64,000 bases of DNA, taken from assembly GCA_050951005.1 (NCBI GenBank), contig JBMNIP010000002.1:186001-250000 (forward strand). The letters are read 5' to 3'. The notes beneath the pieces are model-generated. The model made no database searches, was not told where the DNA came from, and saw only the letters and a list, made by a program, of their open reading frames with translations. This DNA is from UMGS1519 sp050951005 (GTDB lineage Bacteria; Actinomycetota; Coriobacteriia; Coriobacteriales; Eggerthellaceae). Of the stretch, positions 34,886 to 43,960 are shown one piece after another; the first letter of the stretch is position 1; the number at the start of each line of letters is the position of its first letter. Position numbers and translations under genes: made by a program.

Positions 34886-36679
34886 ATGGCCTATGAATCC
34901 CGAGATCAGATCCCGGTGCGCTATACCTGGGACCTCTCATCCATCTATCCGAACGATGAAGCCTTCCTCGCCGCCCTGGAAAAGGCGCAGGAATATCCCG
35001 CCCGCCTCGAATCCTATCAGGGTAAGATCGCGCAGGACCCCGAGCAATTGCTTGCCCTGTTGAAGCTCGACGATGAAGTCGGCATCGCCATGGGCAAGCT
35101 GGTGAACTACGCCCAGCGCAAGAGCGATGAGGATACCCGCAACTCCACCTACCAAGATTACGCTTCCCGGGTCATGACGCTCTACACCGAAGTCGCGAGT
35201 GCCGAATCCTGGTTCGCTCCCGAGCTTATGCGTATAGACGATGCGACCATGACGCGCTTCTACGAGCAGGTGCCCGGGCTTGTGCCCTATCGTCGCAACC
35301 TCGATCTGGTGTTCTCGCGGCGCGCGCACACGCTCTCGCCCTCAGAAGAGCAGCTCCTTGCAAAGGCCTCCGATCTTGCATCCCAGCCCGAGAATATCTA
35401 CTCGCTCTTCGCGGATGCCAACCTGGCTTTCGCCGACGCCCACGACTCCCAGGGCAAGGCCCATCCCGTCACCCACGGTACGTTCATCCCGCTGATGATG
35501 TCGCCCGACCGCTCCCTGCGCGAGTCCGCCTACAAATCCATGTATGCCGCTTACGGGCAGTTCCGCGATACCTGCGCCGCCACGCTTGCCGCTCAGATGA
35601 AAACGCAGCACTTCTACGCAGAAGCGCGCCGCTACCCGGATACGCTTACCTGGGCACTCGAGCAGAACGAGATTCCCACCGCGGTTTACCTGAATCTGAT
35701 CAAGGCCGTCCATCGTAACCTGCCGGCCCTGCACAAGTACCTTTCATTGCGCAAACGGATACTCGGGGTTGAAGAACTGCGATTCTGGGATGTATACGTC
35801 CCGCTGGCAAAGGATGTCGAACCTGCCTTCACGTACGAAGAGGCCTGCACGCTGATTCTGCGGGCACTCGAGCCGATGGGGAAAGACTACTGTGCCATCG
35901 TAAAGAAGGGCCTTTCCGAGCGATGGGTGGACGTCTACGAGACGCCCGGCAAGCGCAGCGGGGCGTATTCCGCGGGCGGATACGGCATGCATCCGGTGAT
36001 CTGCATGAATTTCCAAGGAAAGCTCGACGATGTTTTCACCCTCATCCATGAAATGGGTCATTCGGTGCACACTTATCTTTCCTGCGAGAATCAGCCGCCT
36101 GCCTACGCCGACTACACGATATTCGTTGCGGAAGTAGCCAGCACCTGCAATGAAGCGCTGCTCACCCGGTATCTGCTTTCCCATACCGAGGATACGGGCC
36201 TGCGCTCCTATGTCTTGAACCATTTCTTGGAGCAGTTCCGCGGCACGCTCTATCGCCAATGCCTGTTCGCCGAATTCGAACTGAAGGTCAACGAGCTCTG
36301 CGCCGACGGGAAGGGTATCACCGCTGATTCGTTATGTGCGCTTTACCGGCAGCTGAAGGCCGACTACTTCGGACCCGAAATAACGGTTGATGACGGCATC
36401 GCCCTTGAATGGGCCCGTATCCCCCATTTCTACTACGGCTACTACGTGTATCAGTATGCCACCGGGTTCGCCGCCGCCATCGCCCTGTCCCGCCGCATCA
36501 TCGAAGAAGGTCAACCGGCCGTAGAGGATTATCTGGGATTCCTGTCGGGCGGTTCAAGCAAGCCGCCGATCGAGCTGTTGCGCGGGGCAGGAGTCGATAT
36601 GGCGACACCTGCGCCGATCGATGCTGCACTGGAATGGTTCGATATCCTGGTCGACGAGTTGACTGCTGTACTCGAATAG
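34886..36679 (+). CDS. pepF: Oligoendopeptidase F
   Basis: The 597-residue M3-family zinc metallopeptidase hydrolyses short cytoplasmic peptides. The zinc motif HEMGHSVHTYLS lies near residue 389, followed by the M3 third-ligand region EVASTCNEALL. The helical N-terminal lid domain begins YTWDLSSIYPND, as usual for PepF. Start ATG 34886 (MAYESRDQ) is supported by AAAGGAG (34874-34880); the longer frame from 34841 is not. It is divergent from the PhoU-like gene with a 144-base shared promoter interval and has no obvious operon partner. Confidence 0.96.
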   Translation: MAYESRDQIPVRYTWDLSSIYPNDEAFLAALEKAQEYPARLESYQGKIAQDPEQLLALLKLDDEVGIAMGKLVNYAQRKSDEDTRNSTYQDYASRVMTLYTEVASAESWFAPELMRIDDATMTRFYEQVPGLVPYRRNLDLVFSRRAHTLSPSEEQLLAKASDLASQPENIYSLFADANLAFADAHDSQGKAHPVTHGTFIPLMMSPDRSLRESAYKSMYAAYGQFRDTCAATLAAQMKTQHFYAEARRYPDTLTWALEQNEIPTAVYLNLIKAVHRNLPALHKYLSLRKRILGVEELRFWDVYVPLAKDVEPAFTYEEACTLILRALEPMGKDYCAIVKKGLSERWVDVYETPGKRSGAYSAGGYGMHPVICMNFQGKLDDVFTLIHEMGHSVHTYLSCENQPPAYADYTIFVAEVASTCNEALLTRYLLSHTEDTGLRSYVLNHFLEQFRGTLYRQCLFAEFELKVNELCADGKGITADSLCALYRQLKADYFGPEITVDDGIALEWARIPHFYYGYYVYQYATGFAAAIALSRRIIEEGQPAVEDYLGFLSGGSSKPPIELLRGAGVDMATPAPIDAALEWFDILVDELTAVLE

Positions 36680-36916
36680 GACAATGGGACGGTAACGGAC
36701 CCTGCTCGGGAACGGCGCATCTGCCCGCATCCGACGTGCAGGGACTGACAGGTACCGTAATCCGGGTATTTCCCGCCGATGGCATCGGCCTGCCTACCTG
36801 CACGTCGCCGTTTACGCATAGTGAGCACCGACCGACCGAACGCCCCGCATGGGGAAAGAAGCTGCGCGCTAGTATTAAACGGTAGCAAGCATATGGCAGG
36901 CAACCGGGAGGCTATC

Positions 36917-37573
36917 TTGATCGAACCGAATGACGCTGCTCTCATTCTGATTGACATGCAACGAGGCTTCATTGAGAAGGAGTCCGGCTTGTATATCGCC
37001 GGCGCTGCGGCAACCGTTCCCGCCTGCGCCCGTGCACTCGCCCGTGCCCGCGATTTGGGTATGCGCATCTACCACGCACATCGCGAATATGCCGCCGACG
37101 GCTCAACCGTCGAGGCCGTTCGTTACAACGCCTGGGTCGAAGGCGGTAAACCGCTTTCCACCGAATGGCCCGAATCACTGCTGCCCCCTACCGAACTGAC
37201 CCCGCGCCCGGAGGAAACCGTTTTCCGCAAGCGCCGCTTTTCCGCATTCTTCGGTACGAAGCTCGACACCGACTTGCGCGATAGGTCCATCACAACCGTC
37301 GTATTGGCCGGCACCACCACGCCGAATTGCGTACGTGCCACCTGTCTCGACGCCCTGTCGCTGGACTACAACGTCATCGTGCTCTCGGATGCGACCTCCT
37401 CGCACTCTCCGGAGGTCCAGGATGCCAACATCCGCGACATGGCGGCAATCGGCGCGCAGATTATCACCGTGGATGAATTCGAGCAGGCTGGTCTGGAAAA
37501 CATCATCGATTACGAAGCCCAGCTCATCGACAAAATCAACGCCAACTACTCCGCTCCGGCACGCATGCGTTAG
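36917..37573 (+). CDS. Isochorismatase-like cysteine hydrolase
   Basis: The product has 218 residues if translation starts at TTG 36917, which has GGGAGG (36906-36911) correctly spaced before it; ATG 36893 in the same frame lacks such a site. The catalytic triad of the family is visible: Asp in LILIDMQRGF (residue 13), Lys in the FRKRRFSAF region near 104, and nucleophilic Cys in TTTPNCVRATCLDA near 138. The family includes nicotinamidases, isochorismatases and N-carbamoyl hydrolases; the substrate here is unknown. A strong terminator follows. The preceding interval 36680-36916 contains no other gene. Confidence 0.85.
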   Translation: MIEPNDAALILIDMQRGFIEKESGLYIAGAAATVPACARALARARDLGMRIYHAHREYAADGSTVEAVRYNAWVEGGKPLSTEWPESLLPPTELTPRPEETVFRKRRFSAFFGTKLDTDLRDRSITTVVLAGTTTPNCVRATCLDALSLDYNVIVLSDATSSHSPEVQDANIRDMAAIGAQIITVDEFEQAGLENIIDYEAQLIDKINANYSAPARMR

Positions 37574-37605
37574 AGGCTCCCTTCGCGCATATCCCAACAT
37601 ACGAG

Positions 37606-37641
37606 AAGGCCGCATATCCGATAAGGATATGCGGCCTTTCT
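37606..37641. terminator. Bidirectional terminator
   Basis: AAGGCCGCATATCC (37606-37619) pairs perfectly with GGATATGCGGCCTT (37625-37638), 14 bp, followed by TCTGTT on the plus strand. It lies between convergent genes. Confidence 0.88.
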
Positions 37642-37710
37642 GTTATCCCGTCTGGCGGTCAGCACCCAGGGTGACGGCGAGTGCGCCGACCGACGGAGTC
37701 GGGATCCTGG

Positions 37711-38652
37711 TTACTTGTCGTACTTGAAGAAACCCTCGCCGGCATTCACGCCGGTCTTGCCTTCGTCTATGTACTTCTTCAACATCGCAGTGATCTTGCC
37801 CGGCGTGGTGGTGGGATCGCCCGCCTGCGGATCCATCCGAACGATGTTGTAGGCCGTCGTCAATCCGACGATGTCCAGGATGCGGAACGGGCCGGACGGG
37901 GCACCGGTGCCGAGCATCCAGGTCTTATCGATCGTTTCCGCATCGGCGACCCCGTTGGCCAGCAGCGATTCGGATGCATACAGGAACGGTACCAGCATGC
38001 TGTTCAGGATGTACCCCGGCTGCTCCTTTTTCAGGCACAGCGGCACCATGCCGATGCTCTTCGCGAACTCGACAACGGTATCGTAGGCTTTCTGGTCGGT
38101 ACCGGGATGCCCCATGACCTCAGCAGTATTGTTGCGCCAGATCTCGTTAGCGAAGTGCAAGGCCAGGTACTTGTCCGGACGGCCGGTGTATTCTGCGAAC
38201 TGGCTGGGCAGCAATGTGGATGAATTCGTGCAGACGATGGTATCGGCCGGCAGATGCTTCTGCATTTCGGTATAGAAGGCGATCTTCTCTTCCGGATTCT
38301 CGGCAATAGCCTCGATCAGCAAATCGGCATCTTTCATAGCCTCATCGTAGGAAGTGGTCAGCACCAAACCGTCATATGCCTTTTCCACCTGCTCCTTTAA
38401 GGCGTCAATCTGCTCATCGGTCAGGTCGGGGGAATCGGCGAGACCGCGCGCGTAGGCCGCCGGATTCGTCTTCATGGCCTCAAGGGTCTGCAGGTAGGTA
38501 TTCTTCCAGCGCTCGAACTTCGGCTTCGCACGGCCGATGGAGCTCTCCATGCGCAGCCAAACCTTCACGTTGTAGCCCTTATAGGCGGTCTGAAAAGCAA
38601 TCTGGCTCCCCAGCACGCCGCCGCCGGCGACGACAACATTCTTGATTTCCAT
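37711..38652 (-). CDS. 3-hydroxyacyl-CoA dehydrogenase family protein
   Basis: The 313-residue NAD-dependent dehydrogenase has the dinucleotide-binding motif VVVAGGGVLGSQIAF at residues 6-20, the family's IEAIAENPEEK block and catalytic region CTNSSTLLPSQFAEY, followed by the hydroxyacyl-CoA dimerisation domain (QPGYILNSMLVP, GAPSGPFRILDIVGL). The His of the family dyad is in ALHFANEIWRNN. It oxidises 3-hydroxyacyl-CoA to 3-oxoacyl-CoA or the reverse. Start 38652 is chosen because GGAAGGG lies 6 bases upstream; ATG 38658 abuts that site. It stands alone, with no thiolase or crotonase nearby. Confidence 0.9.
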   Translation of the reverse strand: MEIKNVVVAGGGVLGSQIAFQTAYKGYNVKVWLRMESSIGRAKPKFERWKNTYLQTLEAMKTNPAAYARGLADSPDLTDEQIDALKEQVEKAYDGLVLTTSYDEAMKDADLLIEAIAENPEEKIAFYTEMQKHLPADTIVCTNSSTLLPSQFAEYTGRPDKYLALHFANEIWRNNTAEVMGHPGTDQKAYDTVVEFAKSIGMVPLCLKKEQPGYILNSMLVPFLYASESLLANGVADAETIDKTWMLGTGAPSGPFRILDIVGLTTAYNIVRMDPQAGDPTTTPGKITAMLKKYIDEGKTGVNAGEGFFKYDK

Positions 38653-38862
38653 AAGCATCCCTTCCGAGAAGACGATGGCCCGCATCAAGCGGCACCGAAG
38701 CGTTTTCGCTCTATGCAGAATTGTAGGTGCCGGGATAGCACTTTCCCCGGCCAATTATCGCTAGTGGCGTATTCCCTGCCGCTCAACGGCGATAAAGCTC
38801 CGGCGATGCACCGCTCGCCGCTGCAGCGGTGCCGCTCAAACCCGCAATTCGCCCGATGAGGA

Positions 38863-39534
38863 TCATAGCCGGAAAGCCCTATCGGTCGAGATGCCGCCCG
38901 CCCTCAGAATCGAGATGAAACGATGCATGGCATGGGCAGTCAAGCCCCAGATCAGGGGCTTTGTGCCGAAATAAAAGGTCACGGTGCTGCGTGGTGTGAA
39001 CCACCGGTAGGAGCGCCCGCCCGGAATGGCTTCCCAGGGGAAATCGTCACCGAACACCGGCACCGACTTTCCCTCATAGATGGTGGGTTCATGCATAAGG
39101 AACCACTGCAACGGCACCGTGAAGGTATGGTCCACCTCGCGTGAGCTCCAGGTATTCCGATAATCGGCAATCACGCCATAGCACACCTGCAGTGGATCGC
39201 CGTTCGCGCGTTGGGCCGGGGCAAGTACCCCATGGAGCGTAACCTGCGAAGGCGCTACGGCCAGCTCCTCGCAGGTCTCCCGCAGCGCCGCCCCTACGCC
39301 GTCCTCTCCCTCCTCGATATGGCCGCCCGGGAAGCAAACCTCTCCCGGCTGCCGTTCCAAATCGAGCGCACGGACCTCGAAAAGCACCTGGTAGCCTTCA
39401 GGGCTGGCGAGCAGGGGGATGAAGACGCCCACGCCGTGCGGACGCCTTGCACGCTCTGCTTCCTGCTGGGAATGCAGGATGGTTTGACCGTTTTCAAAGG
39501 CCGCATCCAGCTGGTCGAGGGTAGAGGCGTTCAT
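38863..39534 (-). CDS. Nudix hydrolase, CoA pyrophosphatase-like
   Basis: The 223-residue protein carries the Nudix box GHIEEGEDGVGAALRETCEEL and the preceding QPGEVCFPGG, which matches the NudL-type UPF0035 motif of coenzyme A diphosphatases. Expected reaction is hydrolysis of CoA or acyl-CoA to 4'-phosphopantetheine and ADP. Start ATG 39534 lies 4 bases after the stop of the upstream C_GCAxxG_C_C gene, so the two are cotranscribed. The interval 38653-38862 upstream of the next gene shows nothing else. Confidence 0.88.
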   Translation of the reverse strand: MNASTLDQLDAAFENGQTILHSQQEAERARRPHGVGVFIPLLASPEGYQVLFEVRALDLERQPGEVCFPGGHIEEGEDGVGAALRETCEELAVAPSQVTLHGVLAPAQRANGDPLQVCYGVIADYRNTWSSREVDHTFTVPLQWFLMHEPTIYEGKSVPVFGDDFPWEAIPGGRSYRWFTPRSTVTFYFGTKPLIWGLTAHAMHRFISILRAGGISTDRAFRL

Positions 39535-39538
39535 GCAA

Positions 39539-39997
39539 TCACCGCTTCGCCTTGCTTCGGAGCTTCAATCCTTCGGGATCCACTTCGAGCAGATCGAGGG
39601 TCAGGTCCACCGCGTCGACGATGCAGCCATCGCACGAACGCAGCACCGGCCCGCCTGTGAGCCCCTTCAATTCCGGGCAGAGGGTACTGCCATTCTGCTC
39701 GCGGAAGCGAGACACCAATTCCCGTGCGAACTGATACGTATCGCCCTTGGTATGGGGATGATCCATCCCTCCGCTTAACCGGTTGCCCAGCACGGCTATG
39801 CCGCCCGAGATGGCGCCGCAGGTTTCGGTGAAACCTCCCATACCGCCACCGAAGCCCTCCATCAACCGGAACAGTGTATCGGCATCGGCATCGGTGTAGT
39901 CGGCAAGCGCGCAAGCGACGCATTGCGCGCAGTTATAGCCCCGGGCATGCATCGCCAGGGCCCGTTCGACACAATCTTTGCGAATATCCTCATCCAT
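39539..39997 (-). CDS. C_GCAxxG_C_C family redox-type protein
   Basis: The 152-residue protein has conserved cysteines in the order expected for the family: GYNCAQCVACAL near residue 20-31, ETCGAISGGIAVLG near 58-71, LCPEL near 107 and RSCDGCIVDAV near 120. Such proteins are common in anaerobes and may bind metal or an iron-sulfur cluster, but their role is not established. It is directly upstream of, and probably cotranscribed with, the Nudix gene. Start ATG 39997 follows GGGAGGGAT read on the minus strand. Confidence 0.85.
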   Translation of the reverse strand: MDEDIRKDCVERALAMHARGYNCAQCVACALADYTDADADTLFRLMEGFGGGMGGFTETCGAISGGIAVLGNRLSGGMDHPHTKGDTYQFARELVSRFREQNGSTLCPELKGLTGGPVLRSCDGCIVDAVDLTLDLLEVDPEGLKLRSKAKR

Positions 39998-40042
39998 CGG
40001 ATCCCTCCCAGATCTTCATCGCGGTCTATCTGAAGCCGATTG

Positions 40043-41089
40043 CTAGCGAAAGCAATCTATAAAGGTTGTGCAAGCCGTCTCGAGCTCGGCAAGTCCCAAG
40101 GGCTCGATGGGCAGATGGCCCGCCCCTTCAAGGTCGATCCACATCTTCGGACAGGCAAGACGCTGATAGAACCGCTTCGTCAGCCCGGGACGGCACCAGC
40201 GATCCCGCGTCGGATGCGCCACCAGCACCGGAGTGTAGGTGAAATCCTCCGGCTCGGTTTCCAAGTCGGGCTGAAGCAGCGTCTGCACGAAAGTCAACGG
40301 CACGATAGCACCCGCCGAACGCGCATCGGTCAGAAGCAGGCGGACCAGATTGCGGTCGTTCGCGATAGCCCGCATCCTGCTCATGAACATCATCGGAACC
40401 GGCATCGACCCCATAGCCGGCGTCAGACCTTCGAGCGCAGGTTTCGCTACGCTCCCCAACAGCGGATTCGCAGCCGTCCAGCGGGTAACATGATCGTCAC
40501 GCTGGTCCAGCAGGCAGGTAGCGATGATGCCGGCAACCGCCGGTTCGCGTCCTTCTGCCAGCGCGGTACGATTGCATCGGTCGGCTACCTGGTACGCCAG
40601 CATGCCCCCAGCTGAAAGTCCCATGACGAACAGCGGAACCTGATCGTCGGCGAAGTGCTCGACCACGGTTTCGCCCACATCGACCCAATCGCGATACTGG
40701 ATATCGCCGCTGTACCTCGTCAAGCCGTACAGCGGCAAGTCGGGACAGATGACCTCATAGCCTGCGCGAGCGAGGGGTACGGCGAGAAACGAAAGCAGGC
40801 GGCCGTTGCCGCCGATGCCATGGAAGGCGATTACGCGAGCCTTGGGCTCCTGCTCGCAAGCCAGCACATCGGCATCCGAGGCCGATGTGCCTTCTCCCTC
40901 TTCTGTTCCCCCTGTTGAAGCACCTGCGAACACGGCAGGACGATAGCGGTCGAGGTGAATCTGCCATTCCCCATATGTCTGCAAGTAGTATTCATCGGGC
41001 ATGCATGACGGGCTGAGGCGATTCGCCTCAGGTAGAAACGCCTGGACCTGGGGCCAGGTGGTGTCGGTATGGTAGGTTACGGATTCCAT
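40043..41089 (-). CDS. Alpha/beta hydrolase
   Basis: The 348-residue hydrolase has the oxyanion segment VIAFHGIGGNG near residue 88, nucleophile elbow VMGLSAGGML near 155 (GxSxG), an acidic residue in HPTRDRWCRP and the His in EGAGHLPIE near the C-terminus, completing the triad. A Gly/Glu/Ser-rich insert (residues about 57-75) interrupts the N-terminal strand region. The first 50 residues are not conserved in general hydrolases. No signal peptide. Substrate unknown; lipase, esterase or acylglycerol hydrolase are possible. Confidence 0.82.
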   Translation of the reverse strand: MESVTYHTDTTWPQVQAFLPEANRLSPSCMPDEYYLQTYGEWQIHLDRYRPAVFAGASTGGTEEGEGTSASDADVLACEQEPKARVIAFHGIGGNGRLLSFLAVPLARAGYEVICPDLPLYGLTRYSGDIQYRDWVDVGETVVEHFADDQVPLFVMGLSAGGMLAYQVADRCNRTALAEGREPAVAGIIATCLLDQRDDHVTRWTAANPLLGSVAKPALEGLTPAMGSMPVPMMFMSRMRAIANDRNLVRLLLTDARSAGAIVPLTFVQTLLQPDLETEPEDFTYTPVLVAHPTRDRWCRPGLTKRFYQRLACPKMWIDLEGAGHLPIEPLGLAELETACTTFIDCFR

Positions 41090-41235
41090 ACGGGCTCCGT
41101 TCTCTTATAGGCATGTGCACAGAAGCATCTTGTTCCATTCCAACCGTAGCCTACTTCTCCAGGGAAAGCGTGCACCTGCAGGTATTTTCCACTCCCCGCA
41201 ATGCAAGACGCTTCAGGCGCCGATCGGACGGAGCT

Positions 41236-42735
41236 TCACTTCGCGTGACGCAGACGGTGCAAGCCCAAGGGAACGAGCACAACCGCAGCCGCCTGGGCAA
41301 CCCGGATAAGCGGATCGAGCACATCTTGCCGCGCCTGCCGACGCGCTTCAGCAGCGCCCCCGTACATCCACGGTGCATGGCGCAATCGTCCATACCAGCT
41401 GTTGGGCGCAAGCACGCCCGCCTCCCAGGTGGCCGCCTTCCCCAAACGGGCAAGCATGCCGAGAACATAGCGGGTTACGCCATCGCGCCAACCGAAAAGC
41501 CGACCCATCCGAAAAGCGCTTTTCCGGTCATAAAAGCGATTCGCAGCGCGGTAGAATTCCATCTCCAGATCCCAGGGGCTCATATGCTTAGGCTGGAACG
41601 TGGCATTCATCATATCGAAGTACTGCCAGTCGCTCTCCTGGTCGTTGAGCATACGCCCTTCGCGCATATACTGCTCATACACCGGAGTGCCCGGATAGGG
41701 CGTCAGGATTGCGGGCTGCAGCTTACTCGCGTCGATTTCCTTGGCGAAGTCGACGGCATGCATGATGTCCTCATGCGTATCGGTATCGATACCGACTACG
41801 ATGCTGGCAATCAGTTGGATACCGTGGTCCCTGCACGCACGACCAGCCCGTCGGATATCTTCGACGCTCTGATGCTTATCCACGGCATCGAGCGATTCCT
41901 GATTCAGCGACTCGATACCGATCAGCACCCAGTTCAGATTCGCCGCCGCTAACAGATCCAGCAGCTCGGGGTCGTCGGCCATGTCGGTGCGCCCGAAGAA
42001 GAACGTCTCCTTGAACTGGAGGTGCTCGTCGATGATGCGCCGGCAAATCTCCTTGGCGCGCTCCTTGTCGGCGGTGAAGTTGTCGTCCTCGAAGTTCATG
42101 TACTCGAAGCCGAGCTCGTGATAATGACGTATTTCGGCAATCACCGAGTCCACACTTCGCTTTCGATAGGGATCGAACATACGGCTGGTAGTGCAGAACG
42201 AGCAACGGAACGGGCAGCCGCGCGAGGTCATGATGTCAGCGGCTTTGACCGGCGTCTTCAACACGGAATAATCGGGCCAGGGAACGGAATCCAGGTCGCA
42301 GACAGGCTGCGCATACACGATTGGATCGGAAAGGCGGCCCTCCACCACGTCGAGGATCGTCGATTCCCCCTCTCCTACCATCACCTGGTCGGCATGGGCC
42401 AGAGCCTCTTCCGGCACGGCAGAAGCATGGATGCCGCCGATCAGGACTCGTGCGTGCCCTCGTTCGTGGAAGGCATCGGCGATCTGGTAGGCGCGCGGGG
42501 CATTCGAGGTCATCGTATACAGGCACAGCACATCGGTCTTCTCGATGAGCTCATCATATGGTACCGACCCGTTGAGTTCCTCGTACGCTTCAACGTGATG
42601 CCCCGCCTGCTTGAGAATGGCAGCGAGGATCAGAGGGCCGGTAATCGAATCGGGCGTGCCGTAGATCCTCGCCCCATATTGGTAGACCTTCAAACGACGC
42701 AGCCAGGCAGCGGGGGTCACGAATGTCACAAACAA
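41236..42735 (-). CDS. B12-binding-domain radical SAM protein
   Basis: The 499-residue protein starts at TTG 42735, 7 bases after a perfect AAGGAGG (minus strand); no ATG fits. An N-terminal cobalamin-binding-like Rossmann domain (LILAAILKQAGHHVEAYE, VLIGGIHASAVPEEAL, VMVGEGE) precedes the radical SAM cluster motif CPFRCSFC near residue 180, followed by the YMNFEDDNFTADKERAKEIC and IGIESLNQESLDAV blocks. It belongs to the BchE/methyltransferase-like class. No DxHxxG cobalamin motif is seen, so B12 binding may be base-off-independent or lost. Substrate unknown; lipid or secondary-metabolite methylation or cyclisation are possible. It stands alone. Confidence 0.85.
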   Translation of the reverse strand: MFVTFVTPAAWLRRLKVYQYGARIYGTPDSITGPLILAAILKQAGHHVEAYEELNGSVPYDELIEKTDVLCLYTMTSNAPRAYQIADAFHERGHARVLIGGIHASAVPEEALAHADQVMVGEGESTILDVVEGRLSDPIVYAQPVCDLDSVPWPDYSVLKTPVKAADIMTSRGCPFRCSFCTTSRMFDPYRKRSVDSVIAEIRHYHELGFEYMNFEDDNFTADKERAKEICRRIIDEHLQFKETFFFGRTDMADDPELLDLLAAANLNWVLIGIESLNQESLDAVDKHQSVEDIRRAGRACRDHGIQLIASIVVGIDTDTHEDIMHAVDFAKEIDASKLQPAILTPYPGTPVYEQYMREGRMLNDQESDWQYFDMMNATFQPKHMSPWDLEMEFYRAANRFYDRKSAFRMGRLFGWRDGVTRYVLGMLARLGKAATWEAGVLAPNSWYGRLRHAPWMYGGAAEARRQARQDVLDPLIRVAQAAAVVLVPLGLHRLRHAK

Positions 42736-42947
42736 GGAAAAGCCTCCTTCACGCAGAGAACAAGGATGCTCCATTTATCCTGTGTCCAATAAGCGCGATT
42801 AGAAAAGGCTCACTTCATCAGCGGGCGGCAATCGCCTTTGACAGGATGGACATATCATTAATATATATGGTATATGCAATATATGTTGAATAAATGGCGA
42901 TGGGAAAACAAGCGTTTTACCTTTACCCCAGATGCTAACTGGAGTAG

Positions 42948-43640
42948 CTAGGCATCCCAAGCATCAACCAGCTCGCGGGCAGCCCATTCGGGATCATCGG
43001 CACCGCACACGGCCGATACAACGAAGAAACCTTGCGCGCCCGTGCGCGAAAGCGCAGGAACATCGGCCGCTTTCACACCGCCGCCGACCACGATGGGTAC
43101 CGGGCTTTCCCGTGCCAGCTGTTCGATATCTTCGAGCGTGCGGATCAGTACCGTGCCATCTTCGTCCAGGCCGCAATCTGGCTTGGTCTGTGTTTCGTGC
43201 AGCGGTCCCACACCGAAATAGTCCACATCCGACACATCGGCCGTCTTCACATATTGGAGCATCTCATGTGCGCGTGCCGACAGTCCCACGATGCCATCCG
43301 GGCCTACATATGTCCGGCATACATCGACTGGAATATCCGCCTGGCCGACATGGATACCGTCGACCTTGATTCCCTGGGCCCGCGCTGCCAAAACCACATC
43401 CAACCTGTCATCAACGAGCAATGCCACCGAATCGGACTTGCCCTCGGCTGCGATAGCTGCCGCCGCTTCGCCGCATAAATCGATAAGCTCGCGGGCCGAA
43501 GCGACTTTCGAGCGAACCTGTACGCAGGTGAATCCCGCCCGCAAAGCCGCCATGATTATCTGTCCGATCGGGCGCCCGTTCGTGTTCTCGGGGCCTATTA
43601 CCAGATATGCATGTATGTCGAGATCGTCCCGTATGCTCAT
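42948..43640 (-). CDS. thiE: Thiamine-phosphate synthase
   Basis: The 230-residue TIM barrel couples HMP-PP with hydroxyethylthiazole phosphate to thiamine phosphate. Family blocks are present: FTCVQVRSK, ALLVDDRLDVVLAA, GIHVGQADIP, DYFGVGPLHETQTK and VVGGGVKAADVP. It is the last gene of the thiM-thiamine-binding-thiE run; its ATG overlaps the upstream stop by 4 bases (43637-43640), so translation is coupled. Regulated by the TPP riboswitch upstream of thiM. Upstream DNA of the radical SAM gene (42775-42947) is AT-rich and probably carries promoters. Confidence 0.95.
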   Translation of the reverse strand: MSIRDDLDIHAYLVIGPENTNGRPIGQIIMAALRAGFTCVQVRSKVASARELIDLCGEAAAAIAAEGKSDSVALLVDDRLDVVLAARAQGIKVDGIHVGQADIPVDVCRTYVGPDGIVGLSARAHEMLQYVKTADVSDVDYFGVGPLHETQTKPDCGLDEDGTVLIRTLEDIEQLARESPVPIVVGGGVKAADVPALSRTGAQGFFVVSAVCGADDPEWAARELVDAWDA

Positions 43641-43960
43641 GCCTGCTTCCCGCCTTCCTCCGGCGCGCCGATGATGGCATCGACGCTTCGCACCTTCTGA
43701 TGCATCATATCCTCATGCCCCGGGCGCACATCGGCTTTCAGGATTACTTCGGTACGGATGCCTTTCTCGGCAAGAACGAACGTGGCATCCTTCACCACGC
43801 GCATGACCTCATCCCATTCCCCCTCGATTTCAGTGAACATGGAATAGGTCCGGTTCGGCAGACCGGACTGCCGGATAACCTTCACGACCTCGGCCACTTC
43901 GGGAGCCAGCTCGTCACCCACCCCGAACGGAGCGATGGCAACGGCAATCAAGGTATTCAT
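43637..43960 (-). CDS. MTH1187-family thiamine-binding protein
   Basis: The 107-residue ferredoxin-like-fold protein of the MTH1187/YkoF type begins MNTLIAVAIAPFGVGDELAPEV and contains YSMFTEIEGEWDEVMRVV, the family signature. Relatives bind thiamine or its pyrimidine precursor and often lie in thiamine operons. It sits between thiM and thiE and overlaps both by 4 bases. Confidence 0.85.
   Translation of the reverse strand: MNTLIAVAIAPFGVGDELAPEVAEVVKVIRQSGLPNRTYSMFTEIEGEWDEVMRVVKDATFVLAEKGIRTEVILKADVRPGHEDMMHQKVRSVDAIIGAPEEGGKQA

Noticed and set aside
42835..42900. TTGACA-17-ATATAT as a plus-strand promoter
   Set aside because: It would transcribe into the 3' ends of minus-strand thi genes; no plus-strand product. 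The AT-rich stretch more likely serves the minus-strand radical SAM gene.
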